A stretch of 63,354 bases of DNA from CAZICM01 sp964537685 (GTDB taxonomy: Bacteria > Myxococcota_A > Polyangia > Polyangiales > Polyangiaceae): positions 1-63,354 of the forward strand of contig CAZICM010000053.1 of the NCBI GenBank assembly GCA_964537685.1, read 5' to 3'. The translations under genes were made by a program, and so were the position numbers. Below are positions 15,938-23,853 of this stretch, one piece after another. A model generated the notes under the pieces. The model saw only the letters and a list, made by a program, of their open reading frames with translations. It ran no database searches and was not told where the DNA came from. Numbering within the stretch: the first letter of the stretch is position 1; every line of letters begins with the position of its first letter.

Positions 15938-16726
15938 CTAGTCGTCGGCAGCCAGTAGCTTCACAAAATCCAGCCCCGTGAGCACTCCCGACAATACGCC
16001 GTCTTCCATGACAAACACGCGCCGCGCCCGGGTTTCATAGGCATGCGCCGCAGCCCGGTACGCGGGAGTGTTCGCGGGAAGCGTGACCATGCCAAAGCTC
16101 ATCGCCTTGTCCACCGTCGCGTCCGCAGGCAAGGTCTGAACCTTGAGCGCATCGGTCTTTGTGAAGACGCCTATCGGATGATTGTGCTCATCCACGACGG
16201 CAAGGCCGCTCACGTTGGTGCGATCGAGCCGAGCCGCCGCTTCCGACAGCTCGGCCTTTGCGGACACCGAGTACACAGGCTTGCTCATCAGTGCGCTGAT
16301 CGGCGTTTCCACATGTTTTTGGCGTACGGCGGGCAGTGCGTCGTCGGTGCTGAATACGCCAACCACTTTGCCGCCCTCGACGATGTAGACATGGTGGATG
16401 TGAAACTGCAGCATGAGCTTTGCCGCCGCGATCACGGTGGTATCGGGCTTGGCGGTGATCACGCCCGCATGCATATGCTGCTGCGCCGGCTCGTCGGGAA
16501 GTTCTAAGGGCGAAATGCCCGCGAGCGATGCCGGCTGAAGCCGGCCAATACGCAGGAGATCGGTTTCGGAAAGAACGCCAAGAGGCTGACCTTCTGCGCC
16601 GAGAACAGGCACGGACGTCACGCGGTGCTGAACCAGCGTTTTATACACTTCCTCGAGCGAGCTGGTCGGTGAAACACCGACCACCGGTGTGCTCATAAAG
16701 ACCGATACCAAAATGGCCGTGGACAT
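15938..16726 (-). CDS. Four-CBS-domain protein
   Basis: Start placed at ATG 16726, preceded by GAGGTGCCGCCC; the longer frame begins inside the cyclophilin gene. The 262-residue product consists of two CBS pairs: FMSTPVVGVSPTSSLEEVYK, HAGVITAKPDTTVIAAAKLM, LMSKPVYSVSAKAELSEAAA and a final pair half near VDKAMSFGMVTLPANTPAYRA. Each carries a short D-x-L or D-x-V ending strand. CBS pairs bind adenine nucleotides and usually regulate a partner protein; with no fused catalytic domain this is a stand-alone sensor. It follows the cyclophilin gene by about 38 bases. Confidence 0.9.
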   Translation of the reverse strand: MSTAILVSVFMSTPVVGVSPTSSLEEVYKTLVQHRVTSVPVLGAEGQPLGVLSETDLLRIGRLQPASLAGISPLELPDEPAQQHMHAGVITAKPDTTVIAAAKLMLQFHIHHVYIVEGGKVVGVFSTDDALPAVRQKHVETPISALMSKPVYSVSAKAELSEAAARLDRTNVSGLAVVDEHNHPIGVFTKTDALKVQTLPADATVDKAMSFGMVTLPANTPAYRAAAHAYETRARRVFVMEDGVLSGVLTGLDFVKLLAADD

Positions 16727-16764
16727 GGGCGGCACCTCGTCTGCAATCTGAAAATAGGCTGGAT

Positions 16765-17280
16765 TTAGAGCTGGCCGCAATCGGCGATGCTGACGGTGCC
16801 GTTGACGCGGCCGCTGTCAGAGCCCTTGGCTTCCATCGCGCGAAGGACATCCATGCCTTCCACGACTTTGCCAAACACCACATGCTTTCCGTCGAGCCAG
16901 CTCGTGGTGGCCGTGGTGATGAAGAATTGCGATCCGTTGCTGTTCGGGCCTGAATTGGCCATCGAAAGAAGGCCAGGGCCGGTGTGCCGGAGATTAAAAT
17001 TCTCGTCCTTGAACTTCGGGCCCCAGATGGATTCGCCGCCGCGGCCGTCGCCCCGGGTGAAGTCGCCGCCCTGGCACATAAAGCCCGGGATGATGCGGTG
17101 GAACGGAGAGCCCTTAAATTTACCGGCGTTTCTGGCGCTCGGATCTTTGGGCGCGCCTCCGCATAGAACGCGGAAGTTTTCGGCGGTGTTGGGAACAACG
17201 TCTTCAAAGAGCTCGAAGACGATGCGTCCGAAGACTTGGTTGTTGATTGCAATGTCGAAGAAAACGCGGGGATTTGCCAT
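16765..17280 (-). CDS. Cyclophilin-type peptidyl-prolyl isomerase
   Basis: A 171-residue single-domain cyclophilin without signal peptide, hence cytoplasmic. It has VFFDIAINNQVFGRIVFELF, catalytic Arg and Phe in FHRIIPGFMCQGGDF, SMANSGPNSNGSQFFI, and the ligand Trp in SWLDGKHVVFGKV. It contains the insertion typical of the eukaryotic cyclophilin A subgroup (ARNAGKFKGSPFHRI), like many myxobacterial homologues. It speeds proline isomerisation in protein folding. Confidence 0.93.
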   Translation of the reverse strand: MANPRVFFDIAINNQVFGRIVFELFEDVVPNTAENFRVLCGGAPKDPSARNAGKFKGSPFHRIIPGFMCQGGDFTRGDGRGGESIWGPKFKDENFNLRHTGPGLLSMANSGPNSNGSQFFITTATTSWLDGKHVVFGKVVEGMDVLRAMEAKGSDSGRVNGTVSIADCGQL

Positions 17281-17351
17281 AGCGGGCGCCTTCCTATCAC
17301 GGGCCGTTTAAATTGGGTAGCGCTAAATGCGGGGAGGGAGCACTTCGATTT

Positions 17352-17942
17352 TTAGCGCAGCACTAGGCGGTAGATCCCCCACAGATCGCCATTGGGATTT
17401 GCCCGTTCGGCCACGGGTTCAAAACCTAGTCTCGTCGAGAAGCCAATGGATGCCGTGTTGCGGACCGGTGCGTGCAGAATGCCGACGTACATCTCGCGGT
17501 AAGGGCTGTTCGCGATGCGCGTTCTCATCTGCAGCACCAAGTGAGATGCGACATCGCGCCGGCGGCTCCACGGGGCGACTGCAATGCGGTGGCCAAAGAT
17601 AAATTCGCCTTCGAGTGCCGATAAAAAATCGCCCAGGGCCGCTCCGGGACGGATGAGCGCCTGGTTGTACAAATGCCAAAAGAGAGCTTTTTTATAGGCT
17701 AAAATAAAACCCAAGACTTCGCCGTTCTGGTGCGCGCACAGCACGAATTCGCTGAGCACTTCGGAAAAATCGCGTTCGGTCATCGGATAGGAACGCAACA
17801 AAAAGCCCGTGTTTCCATGGGCCGGAAGCAGATCGGCATGCTCGACGCTTACGGCTTTGTACACGCGCACCATGCCCGCGAGATGTTCGGGGCGGGCGGG
17901 CTCAACAATGAGGGGGGTCTCAGGTTGAGATTGGCCGAGCAT
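17352..17942 (-). CDS. GNAT-type acetyltransferase-like protein
   Basis: Start placed at ATG 17942 (MLGQSQPETPLIVEPARPEH). The open frame extends to 18200 but that part is a 22-bp tandem repeat read through by chance. The 196-residue protein has GNAT layout: an N-terminal strand-helix, a central strand with GEVLGFILAYK, the acetyl-CoA loop region HRIAVAPWSRRRDVASHLVLQM (a loose version of R/Q-x-x-G-x-G/A, with Arg-Arg-Asp in place of Gly), and TASIGFSTRLGFEPV as the last motif. Substrate unknown. No strong ribosome site is visible, so the exact start is uncertain. Confidence 0.65.
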   Translation of the reverse strand: MLGQSQPETPLIVEPARPEHLAGMVRVYKAVSVEHADLLPAHGNTGFLLRSYPMTERDFSEVLSEFVLCAHQNGEVLGFILAYKKALFWHLYNQALIRPGAALGDFLSALEGEFIFGHRIAVAPWSRRRDVASHLVLQMRTRIANSPYREMYVGILHAPVRNTASIGFSTRLGFEPVAERANPNGDLWGIYRLVLR

Positions 17943-17996
17943 CAAGGATGAGCCTACAAGGGATAGGCTGTGTTTGGGAGACGGGGGATCGATTCT

Positions 17997-18216
17997 GGGG
18001 ATCGAATCGCTCGATGCTCGGTATCGAAGGGTTCGTACCTGGGCATCGAAAGCTTCGTACCTGGGCATCGAAGGGGTCGTACCTGGGCATCGAATCGGTC
18101 GTACCTGGGCATCGAATCGGTCGATGCCCGACATCGAAGGGTTCGTACCTGGGCATCGAAGGGTTCGTACCTGGGCATCGACTCGGTCGATGTTGGACAT
18201 CGAAAGCTTTGTACCA
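17997..18216. repeat. Ten-unit 22-bp tandem repeat
   Basis: Ten head-to-tail units of 22 bases; the commonest form is GGGCATCGAAGGGTTCGTAC plus CT. Units differ mainly in bases 10-15 and in the last seven bases, where TCGTACCT alternates with TCGATGCC/CT/TT at units 1, 6 and 9. Because 22 is not a multiple of three and no unit has a stop, long frames stay open on both strands, explaining spurious reading frames here. It fills most of the gap between the acetyltransferase and the MFS gene, both on the minus strand. Confidence 0.95.
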
Positions 18217-18260
18217 TGACATGGACAGACTGGTATCCTTTTCCAGTGATGTCCTACCCT

Positions 18261-19496
18261 CTAAGGCTCTGCCTCCTTCTTCGGCCCGGGCATCTTGGCA
18301 AACAATCTTGCCGCCATCGCCATCCCAAATGTATTCAACAGCGCGGATGCCACAAAGGGCGCGCCCGGATAGCGTATTCCCATAAAGCCCTTTGAAAATA
18401 CCCGGAATAAACCATTGCCCACGACCGGGCCTGCAATCGCCATCAGCGCCGTTAGGCTCGATATCGCGCCTTGAAGTTCTCCCTGCGCATTCGGTCCAAC
18501 TTCTTTGGTCAGCAGGGCCTGCGTCGCGGGGCCTGCCAATCCGCTGAATACAAATGGCACCAAAATCACATAGATCATCCAGCCCTGTGTCGCCATCGAC
18601 ATCGCCAAAAAGCCAAGGGCTCCTATGGTCATGCCCACCAAAATCGCACGCCGTTCGCCCATCCATGGTATGGCCCGCCGTACCAAGAAGCCTTGGACGA
18701 TAACATTGCCCACGCCCACCGTTCCCAGCGATAGGCCAACCGCTAAATGGCTCCAATTATACCGGTAGCTTGTATACAATACCCATGTGTTTTGAAGGAC
18801 TTGCTGCGCCAGGAGGCCGCAGAGGATCGTTACGGTAAGCCCCAGCAGCACCGGCGTCGATGATACATTTTTTAACGTCGCAAAAGGATTGGCGCGCTTC
18901 CACGCGAATGCCCGCCGGTTCTGTTCCGAAAGCGATTCGGGTAAGACAAAGCTTCCATAGCAAAAACTCAATAAACTTAATCCGGCCGATACAAAGAAGG
19001 GTAGCCTGAGCGAGATTTCACCGAGTATCCCTCCCAAGGGCGGTCCTAGAATAAATCCAAGGCCAAAGGCCGCGCCGACCATTCCATACGCCTGAGCCCG
19101 CTTCTCGGGCGGCGTGACATCCGCGATATAGGCATTGGCTGAACTAAAGCTCGCTCCTGTGATGCCCGCTATCACGCGGCCCACAAAAAGCCATGCCAGC
19201 GATGGCGCAAAGGCTTGGATCAAATAATTGAGACCCATACCCAGTACCGCAATCAGAATGACGGGCCGCCTCCCATAGCGATCGCTGAGCCCGGCAAGCA
19301 CCGGCGAAAATATGAATTGCATTGTCGCATAAGTGGCGGTGAAGGGGCCGGTGTAGGTCGATGCTTCGACCATGTCGCCGCCTACAAATTGCGCGACCAG
19401 AGGCACCGAGATTGGAATGATGATTCCGATGCCGAGGGTGTCGAGGAGCAGGGTGATGAGGATAAAGGCGATGCCGCCTTTTCGCGCTTGGTTCAT
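18261..19496 (-). CDS. MFS drug/H+ antiporter, TetA-like
   Basis: Start placed at MNQARKGGIAFILITLLLDT (19496), which puts a Lys-rich end directly before helix 1; an upstream start would add 25 unlikely residues. Twelve predicted transmembrane helices, motif A in loop 2-3 (GLSDRYGRRPVILIA), and motif C in helix 5 (GAAFGLGFILGPPLGG). These mark the DHA1 drug-efflux group, closest in look to class A-type tetracycline pumps. Substrate cannot be told from sequence. Confidence 0.85.
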   Translation of the reverse strand: MNQARKGGIAFILITLLLDTLGIGIIIPISVPLVAQFVGGDMVEASTYTGPFTATYATMQFIFSPVLAGLSDRYGRRPVILIAVLGMGLNYLIQAFAPSLAWLFVGRVIAGITGASFSSANAYIADVTPPEKRAQAYGMVGAAFGLGFILGPPLGGILGEISLRLPFFVSAGLSLLSFCYGSFVLPESLSEQNRRAFAWKRANPFATLKNVSSTPVLLGLTVTILCGLLAQQVLQNTWVLYTSYRYNWSHLAVGLSLGTVGVGNVIVQGFLVRRAIPWMGERRAILVGMTIGALGFLAMSMATQGWMIYVILVPFVFSGLAGPATQALLTKEVGPNAQGELQGAISSLTALMAIAGPVVGNGLFRVFSKGFMGIRYPGAPFVASALLNTFGMAMAARLFAKMPGPKKEAEP

Positions 19497-19640
19497 GGGT
19501 ATTTTTAGGGGGCGTAGCTTATGCTGCGCTGAGGTGGGCGGACCTTTAGCCCCTTTTTTAGAAAGATCCAATCAAAAAAAGATCGTTTGAAAAAAAGCTT
19601 TGAGCTTGTATCAGGGGAGCGATTTTCATAGCCTGCGCTC

Positions 19641-21485
19641 ATGCGTACTTCGGTCTTATTGAGCGGTTTGGTTGGGATGTTGATGGTTGCGTCGGTTCAT
19701 GCTTGTTCGGCCACGGGCGATCGGCCCGCATCGTCGGGGACTGGGGCGGGTTCGGGGACAAGCAGCGGTGGGACCACTTGCGGGATTTGTGTGGGGTTAA
19801 ACTACACGCCCTGCGATGCCAATGGGATGGCGGGAGCGGTGGAGACGTGCTCTGGGGCGTGTATGCCGGGAAAGGGCTGTGTTGCCTGTGCGCCGGGGGG
19901 GCAGGTGTGTGTGGGGAACGAGGTTCATGCTTGTTCGGCCGATGGAATGAGCATGGACGAAGTGGTTGACACCTGTGATGTGGCGGCGGGCGAGGTGTGT
20001 TCGAATGGGTTTTGTCAGAGTGGTTGTTCGGTAGCCGACGATCAGCCCTCGAATATTGGATGTGAATTTTGGGCGGTCGACCTCGATCAGCAGGATGGGT
20101 TTAACGATCCGGCGAGTGCGCCGTGGGGTGTGGTGTTATCGAATGCTGGTCAAACGGCCGCGCATGTGGTGATTGAGATCAATGAGGCGCCGCCTGGGCA
20201 GCCTTTAATGCTAAAGACGGTGAGCGATATCACGGTAGCGCCTGGGAATTTAGAGCAGATAGTGCTTCCCACGCGGGAACTGGACTGCGGGGTAAAGCCT
20301 AATGATTACAATTCTCCGGGCACATGTTTATCGTCGAATGCCTATAGAATCCGGTCTTCGTCGCCGATTGTGGTGTATCAGTTTAATGTGTTTGAGAATG
20401 CCTATTCAAATGATGCATCGCTGCTGTTACCGAGCAATGCGGTGGGCACGCTTTACCGGGTAATCAATTGGGGGGCGGGCCATCCGGTGAAGGTATTTGG
20501 AATTATCGATCGATCGTATGTAACGATTGTAGGCATATCGCCGAATACGCAGGTGACGGTGAAGCCGAGCTGGAGAATCAAGGGGAATCCGCCTGTGGCC
20601 GCGACGCCCGCGGGCGGAAGTATATCGGTAACGATTGGGCCTTTTGATGTTTTGAATTTAGAAACCGATGACGGAACCTTTCAGGACGATCCGAAAACGA
20701 TAGCGGATTTAAGCGGCACCTATATTCACAGTTCAGCGCCGGTGGCTGTATTTTCCGGGGTAGAGTCGACGGGAGCGCCCGGCGGAGCGGTAGATATTCC
20801 CAAGCCCTCGGGATGGATGGATGGAGATACCTGTTGCCTCGATCATTTGGAAGATCAGATGTTTCCAATGGAATCGGTGGGAAGCAAATATGTAATACCC
20901 CGGAGCCCGGTGCGATCGACGAGCGGATTTAGAGAGCCGGATGTGATTCGCTTTTTAGGCGTTGCCGAGGCGTCTGAAGTGACGACGAATTTACCCTCGC
21001 CCTTTGATAAATTTACGCTTATGCCTGGAGAGGTAAAGACAACATATACGCAGAATAATATGATTGTATCGGCGACAAAGCCGGTGATGATTGGCCAGAT
21101 ATTGATCAGCAATCAATATGTGGACGGGCCCTATATCGGCGATCCTTCGTTGACGGTATTTCCGCCTGTGGATCAATTTAGGACAGAGTATGTGTTTTTG
21201 ACGCCTGGTTCATGGACGCAGAATTGGGTTGTGATCACCGCAGAAGTGGGGTCGGATGTGCAATTGGACGGGGGAGGGACATCGGGTTGTATTGTGGAGG
21301 AAGCTGGGGCGCTGGAGGGAAAGAACTATGAATCGAGGCGATGTCAAGTGGGCGAGGGCGTTCACAAGCTAACGGGAGCCTTGCCGTTTGGGATAACAGC
21401 CTATGGGTATGGGAGCGCGGGTTCTTATGCCTTTGTGGGCGGGGCCGATGTAAAGCGGGTGTATGAGCCGCCGCCCATTCAATAA
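19641..21485 (+). CDS. IgGFc-binding-like surface lipoprotein
   Basis: Signal MRTSVLLSGLVGMLMVASVHAC (lipobox), Gly/Ser-rich linker, a Cys-rich stretch of ~110 residues (CGICVGLNYTPC, CMPGKGCVAC, CSNGFCQSGC), then from ~145 the long beta-rich domain opening GCEFWAVDLDQQDGFNDPAS. This opening and the later VVYQFNVFENAYSNDASLLLP strand are characteristic of the myxobacterial proteins called IgGFc-binding, named after a mucin-like mammalian protein. Likely exposed on the cell surface, possibly in adhesion. It is a complete family-length protein of 614 residues. Confidence 0.85.
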   Translation: MRTSVLLSGLVGMLMVASVHACSATGDRPASSGTGAGSGTSSGGTTCGICVGLNYTPCDANGMAGAVETCSGACMPGKGCVACAPGGQVCVGNEVHACSADGMSMDEVVDTCDVAAGEVCSNGFCQSGCSVADDQPSNIGCEFWAVDLDQQDGFNDPASAPWGVVLSNAGQTAAHVVIEINEAPPGQPLMLKTVSDITVAPGNLEQIVLPTRELDCGVKPNDYNSPGTCLSSNAYRIRSSSPIVVYQFNVFENAYSNDASLLLPSNAVGTLYRVINWGAGHPVKVFGIIDRSYVTIVGISPNTQVTVKPSWRIKGNPPVAATPAGGSISVTIGPFDVLNLETDDGTFQDDPKTIADLSGTYIHSSAPVAVFSGVESTGAPGGAVDIPKPSGWMDGDTCCLDHLEDQMFPMESVGSKYVIPRSPVRSTSGFREPDVIRFLGVAEASEVTTNLPSPFDKFTLMPGEVKTTYTQNNMIVSATKPVMIGQILISNQYVDGPYIGDPSLTVFPPVDQFRTEYVFLTPGSWTQNWVVITAEVGSDVQLDGGGTSGCIVEEAGALEGKNYESRRCQVGEGVHKLTGALPFGITAYGYGSAGSYAFVGGADVKRVYEPPPIQ

Positions 21486-21500
21486 ACAGAGCGGGTTTTG

Positions 21501-22256
21501 TTAAAACTTCCCATGCCGGCCCGCTCCAGCCATATATCGCGATAATCCTTCCACCATATCCGGTATCGATTGAATACCGTTTTCATATTCGTATTTCATA
21601 GCATCTTCGAGGTTTTTTCCTTCTTGCGCATAGGCTGAACGCCTATCGTTTCTCATACATGTCTGCGGAAATGCCGCGATCTGTGCCGCCAGCTCTTCTG
21701 CCGCCCGGCGGCTCGTTCCCTTGGGCACAACGCGATTGGCTAAGCCCATTCTCAAGGCTTCTTCCGCTCCCACCGCCCGCCCGGTGAGTATCATGTCGAG
21801 CGCATGTGATAGGCCAATCAGCCGCGGAAGCCTAACCGTTCCTCCATCAATGAGCGGAACTCCCCAGCGCCTGCAGAATATCCCAAAGATTGCGTCTTCC
21901 TCGGCCACCCGTAAATCACACCAAATCGCAAGCTCCAATCCGCCCGCCACCGCATGGCCTGCTATGGCGGCAATAACGGGTTTGCTTATCTGCATTCGGG
22001 TGGGGCCAAGCGGGCCATCGCCTTCAGGCGATAGTTGATTGGGGTTTCCAGATGCCATCGCCTTTAGATCGGCGCCCGAGCAAAAAATGCCGCCTTCTCC
22101 ATGAAGTACGGCGACGTTGGCGCTGCTGTCGGCTTCAAAATCGCGGAAGGCTTGGGTTAGCGCTTCAGCCGTGGCTCGATCGATGGCGTTTTTGACCTCG
22201 GGCCGATTCAATAAGATGGTGGTGACAGGACCGTTTCGTTCGATTCGGACGCTCAT
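21501..22256 (-). CDS. Enoyl-CoA hydratase/isomerase family protein
   Basis: A 251-residue crotonase with oxyanion-hole segments FCSGADLKAMASGN and GHAVAGGLELAIWCDLRVAE. The first catalytic Glu of true hydratases is present (GGLELA), but the second is replaced: the aligned segment reads FGIFCRRWGVPLIDGGTVRL, with Cys where hydratases have Glu. The reaction may therefore be an isomerisation, hydrolysis or other crotonase chemistry. It starts 15 bases behind the esterase gene on the same strand. Confidence 0.85.
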   Translation of the reverse strand: MSVRIERNGPVTTILLNRPEVKNAIDRATAEALTQAFRDFEADSSANVAVLHGEGGIFCSGADLKAMASGNPNQLSPEGDGPLGPTRMQISKPVIAAIAGHAVAGGLELAIWCDLRVAEEDAIFGIFCRRWGVPLIDGGTVRLPRLIGLSHALDMILTGRAVGAEEALRMGLANRVVPKGTSRRAAEELAAQIAAFPQTCMRNDRRSAYAQEGKNLEDAMKYEYENGIQSIPDMVEGLSRYMAGAGRHGKF

Positions 22257-22271
22257 GGTGGTGTTTTTCTT

Positions 22272-23288
22272 TCAGGGCATGGGATGAGCCATAAAGAAAT
22301 TGACAATGTATTCGGTGGCATTGAGATCGCCCATTCCATTGGCGGTTCCGCCTCCAGGCCATTCGTGAGCGCCTCCGTCGACCGTGCACAATTCGACATC
22401 GGCCCCCTCGGCGCAGCCTAAATGGCGTTCGCATTGAACGCTGCCTTGCGTGTAGGGCATCGACGTGGCCATTCCACAGAGGTTTCGGCCTACCCACCCA
22501 TTGATGGTGCTGGGTACGCTTTGGGCCACGGTGCCAGGGTCGTAGCCAACAACGATATCGCCTGTGCCGTGAATATGAAGAACAGGAACGGGACGGGTGG
22601 GCTTGCAATCGTCGATGGCCATGGTTCCCGAAACGGCGCCGATGGCCGCGATGCGATCGGATAGCTCGCAAGCCAGGCGATGGGAAAGCATACCGCCGTT
22701 GGAAAATCCGCTCACAAAAATTCGCCGGCTGTCGATGCAATAGTCTTGTTCGAGCCTATCGATTAGGTCGCTGATAAATTGGACATCGGGTGTGCCTTGA
22801 ATTTGAGCCGTTCCACAGCAGCTTCCCGCGTTCCAGCCGGGGACGCCGAGAGGGGCCTTGCCCGCGGGGAACACCGAAATAAATTGGTGTTTATCGGCGG
22901 CTTCTTCATAGTGGGTGACTTGCGTAAAGCTGTCGATGCTTTCGGTATAGCCATGGAGGGCGATAATAAGGGGCATGGCCGTGGTGGCCGCATAGCCGTT
23001 GGGGATGTGGACCCGATAGCTTCGTTCATCGCCGCTGGACGTGAGTTTTAGGTCGTAGAAGCCGGGGTTGCCGCCCTTGCCGGTGCAGACGGGCTGCGAA
23101 GATGTTCCGCCTCCGCTTCCGCCCTGACCGCCCCCACTCGATGAGCTTCCCGATGATGTGGATGTGGAAGAGGATGAGCCCGATGCACCTTGGCCTGTGG
23201 GCGCCGCGGTTGTTGCATCGCCCCCGCAGGCAGCGGCAAAAGGCCATAGAGCACAGAAACAGCCAACAAAGCCAAGAGATATGCGCAT
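22272..23288 (-). CDS. PHB-depolymerase-like esterase lipoprotein
   Basis: Signal MRISLGFVGCFCALWPFAAAC (lipobox AAAC), Ser/Gly-rich linker to ~residue 75, then an alpha/beta-hydrolase of the polyhydroxybutyrate depolymerase/feruloyl esterase (LpqC) group. Visible features: YRVHIPNGYAATTAMPLIIALHGY (oxyanion strand), nucleophile Ser in VSGFSNGGMLSHRLAC, and the catalytic His in GGAHEWPGG near the C-terminus. An intradomain CxxG...C set (GSCCGTAQ, YCIDSR) fits the family. Likely hydrolyses an ester polymer or plant-type ester outside the cytoplasm. Confidence 0.88.
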   Translation of the reverse strand: MRISLGFVGCFCALWPFAAACGGDATTAAPTGQGASGSSSSTSTSSGSSSSGGGQGGSGGGTSSQPVCTGKGGNPGFYDLKLTSSGDERSYRVHIPNGYAATTAMPLIIALHGYTESIDSFTQVTHYEEAADKHQFISVFPAGKAPLGVPGWNAGSCCGTAQIQGTPDVQFISDLIDRLEQDYCIDSRRIFVSGFSNGGMLSHRLACELSDRIAAIGAVSGTMAIDDCKPTRPVPVLHIHGTGDIVVGYDPGTVAQSVPSTINGWVGRNLCGMATSMPYTQGSVQCERHLGCAEGADVELCTVDGGAHEWPGGGTANGMGDLNATEYIVNFFMAHPMP

Positions 23289-23405
23289 AGACGCTATCGT
23301 ACAGACAAATCGTCCGCGCTGTCATTAGGCTTTGTTGTCATCTTGCTAAAAACTTGCGGGGCCCGAAAGCTTAGGGTTAGGATGCTTTTGCAAGAGAGGT
23401 CCACA

Positions 23406-23831
23406 ATGAAAACGCGATGGCTATTGGCTATTTTAATGGGGTTTTGCGCATGTTCCACGCAGTCTGCACCTCAGGGCGGCTCGGCATCGCCTGTCCCTGA
23501 AATGGCTGCGAATGAATCGAGCGCTCAACCGGCGTCTTCGGCCGCGCCTCCTTCCACGGCCAGCGCTCCCGCCGCCGCGGCTCTTCCCACGGAAAACCCT
23601 GTGGCCAGCGCCTCACCGTCTTCTAGTTCGGCCCCCTCGGCGCCTTCGGCCATGGCGAGTGGAGCACCCGCCTCCAGCGCATCGGCCAAGCTAAGCGCCG
23701 GTTCGGAAAAACCTGGAGCCTTGGTGCAATGTTTGGATGTGCGGGCCGCGCTTGTTCGCTGCAAGGCCGGAGAACAATTGTCCCATGCGGGGTGTGCCGG
23801 CCCAGATTACATGATGCGCTGCCAACCTTGA
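23406..23831 (+). CDS. Small Ser/Ala/Pro-rich lipoprotein
   Basis: Start at ATG 23406 with AGAGAGGTCCACA before it; the longer frame from 23343 lacks a ribosome site. Lipobox signal MKTRWLLAILMGFCAC. About 70 residues of Ser, Ala and Pro follow, then a small four-Cys end (GALVQCLDVRAALVRCKAGE...CAGPDYMMRC). The disordered stalk and small tip resemble other periplasmic stalk lipoproteins. It ends 22 bases before the L,D-transpeptidase-like gene and may share its transcript. Confidence 0.65.
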   Translation: MKTRWLLAILMGFCACSTQSAPQGGSASPVPEMAANESSAQPASSAAPPSTASAPAAAALPTENPVASASPSSSSAPSAPSAMASGAPASSASAKLSAGSEKPGALVQCLDVRAALVRCKAGEQLSHAGCAGPDYMMRCQP

Positions 23832-23853
23832 TGTCTTCTTTTGCGAATCGATC

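Noticed and set aside
17997..18216. Possible CRISPR array
   Set aside because: Units are contiguous 22-mers with no spacers and no cas genes are nearby.
17943..18219. Open frames on both strands through the 22-bp repeat, including an N-terminal extension of the acetyltransferase
   Set aside because: They follow from a repeat unit that lacks stops in any frame; no conserved domain or ribosome site supports them.
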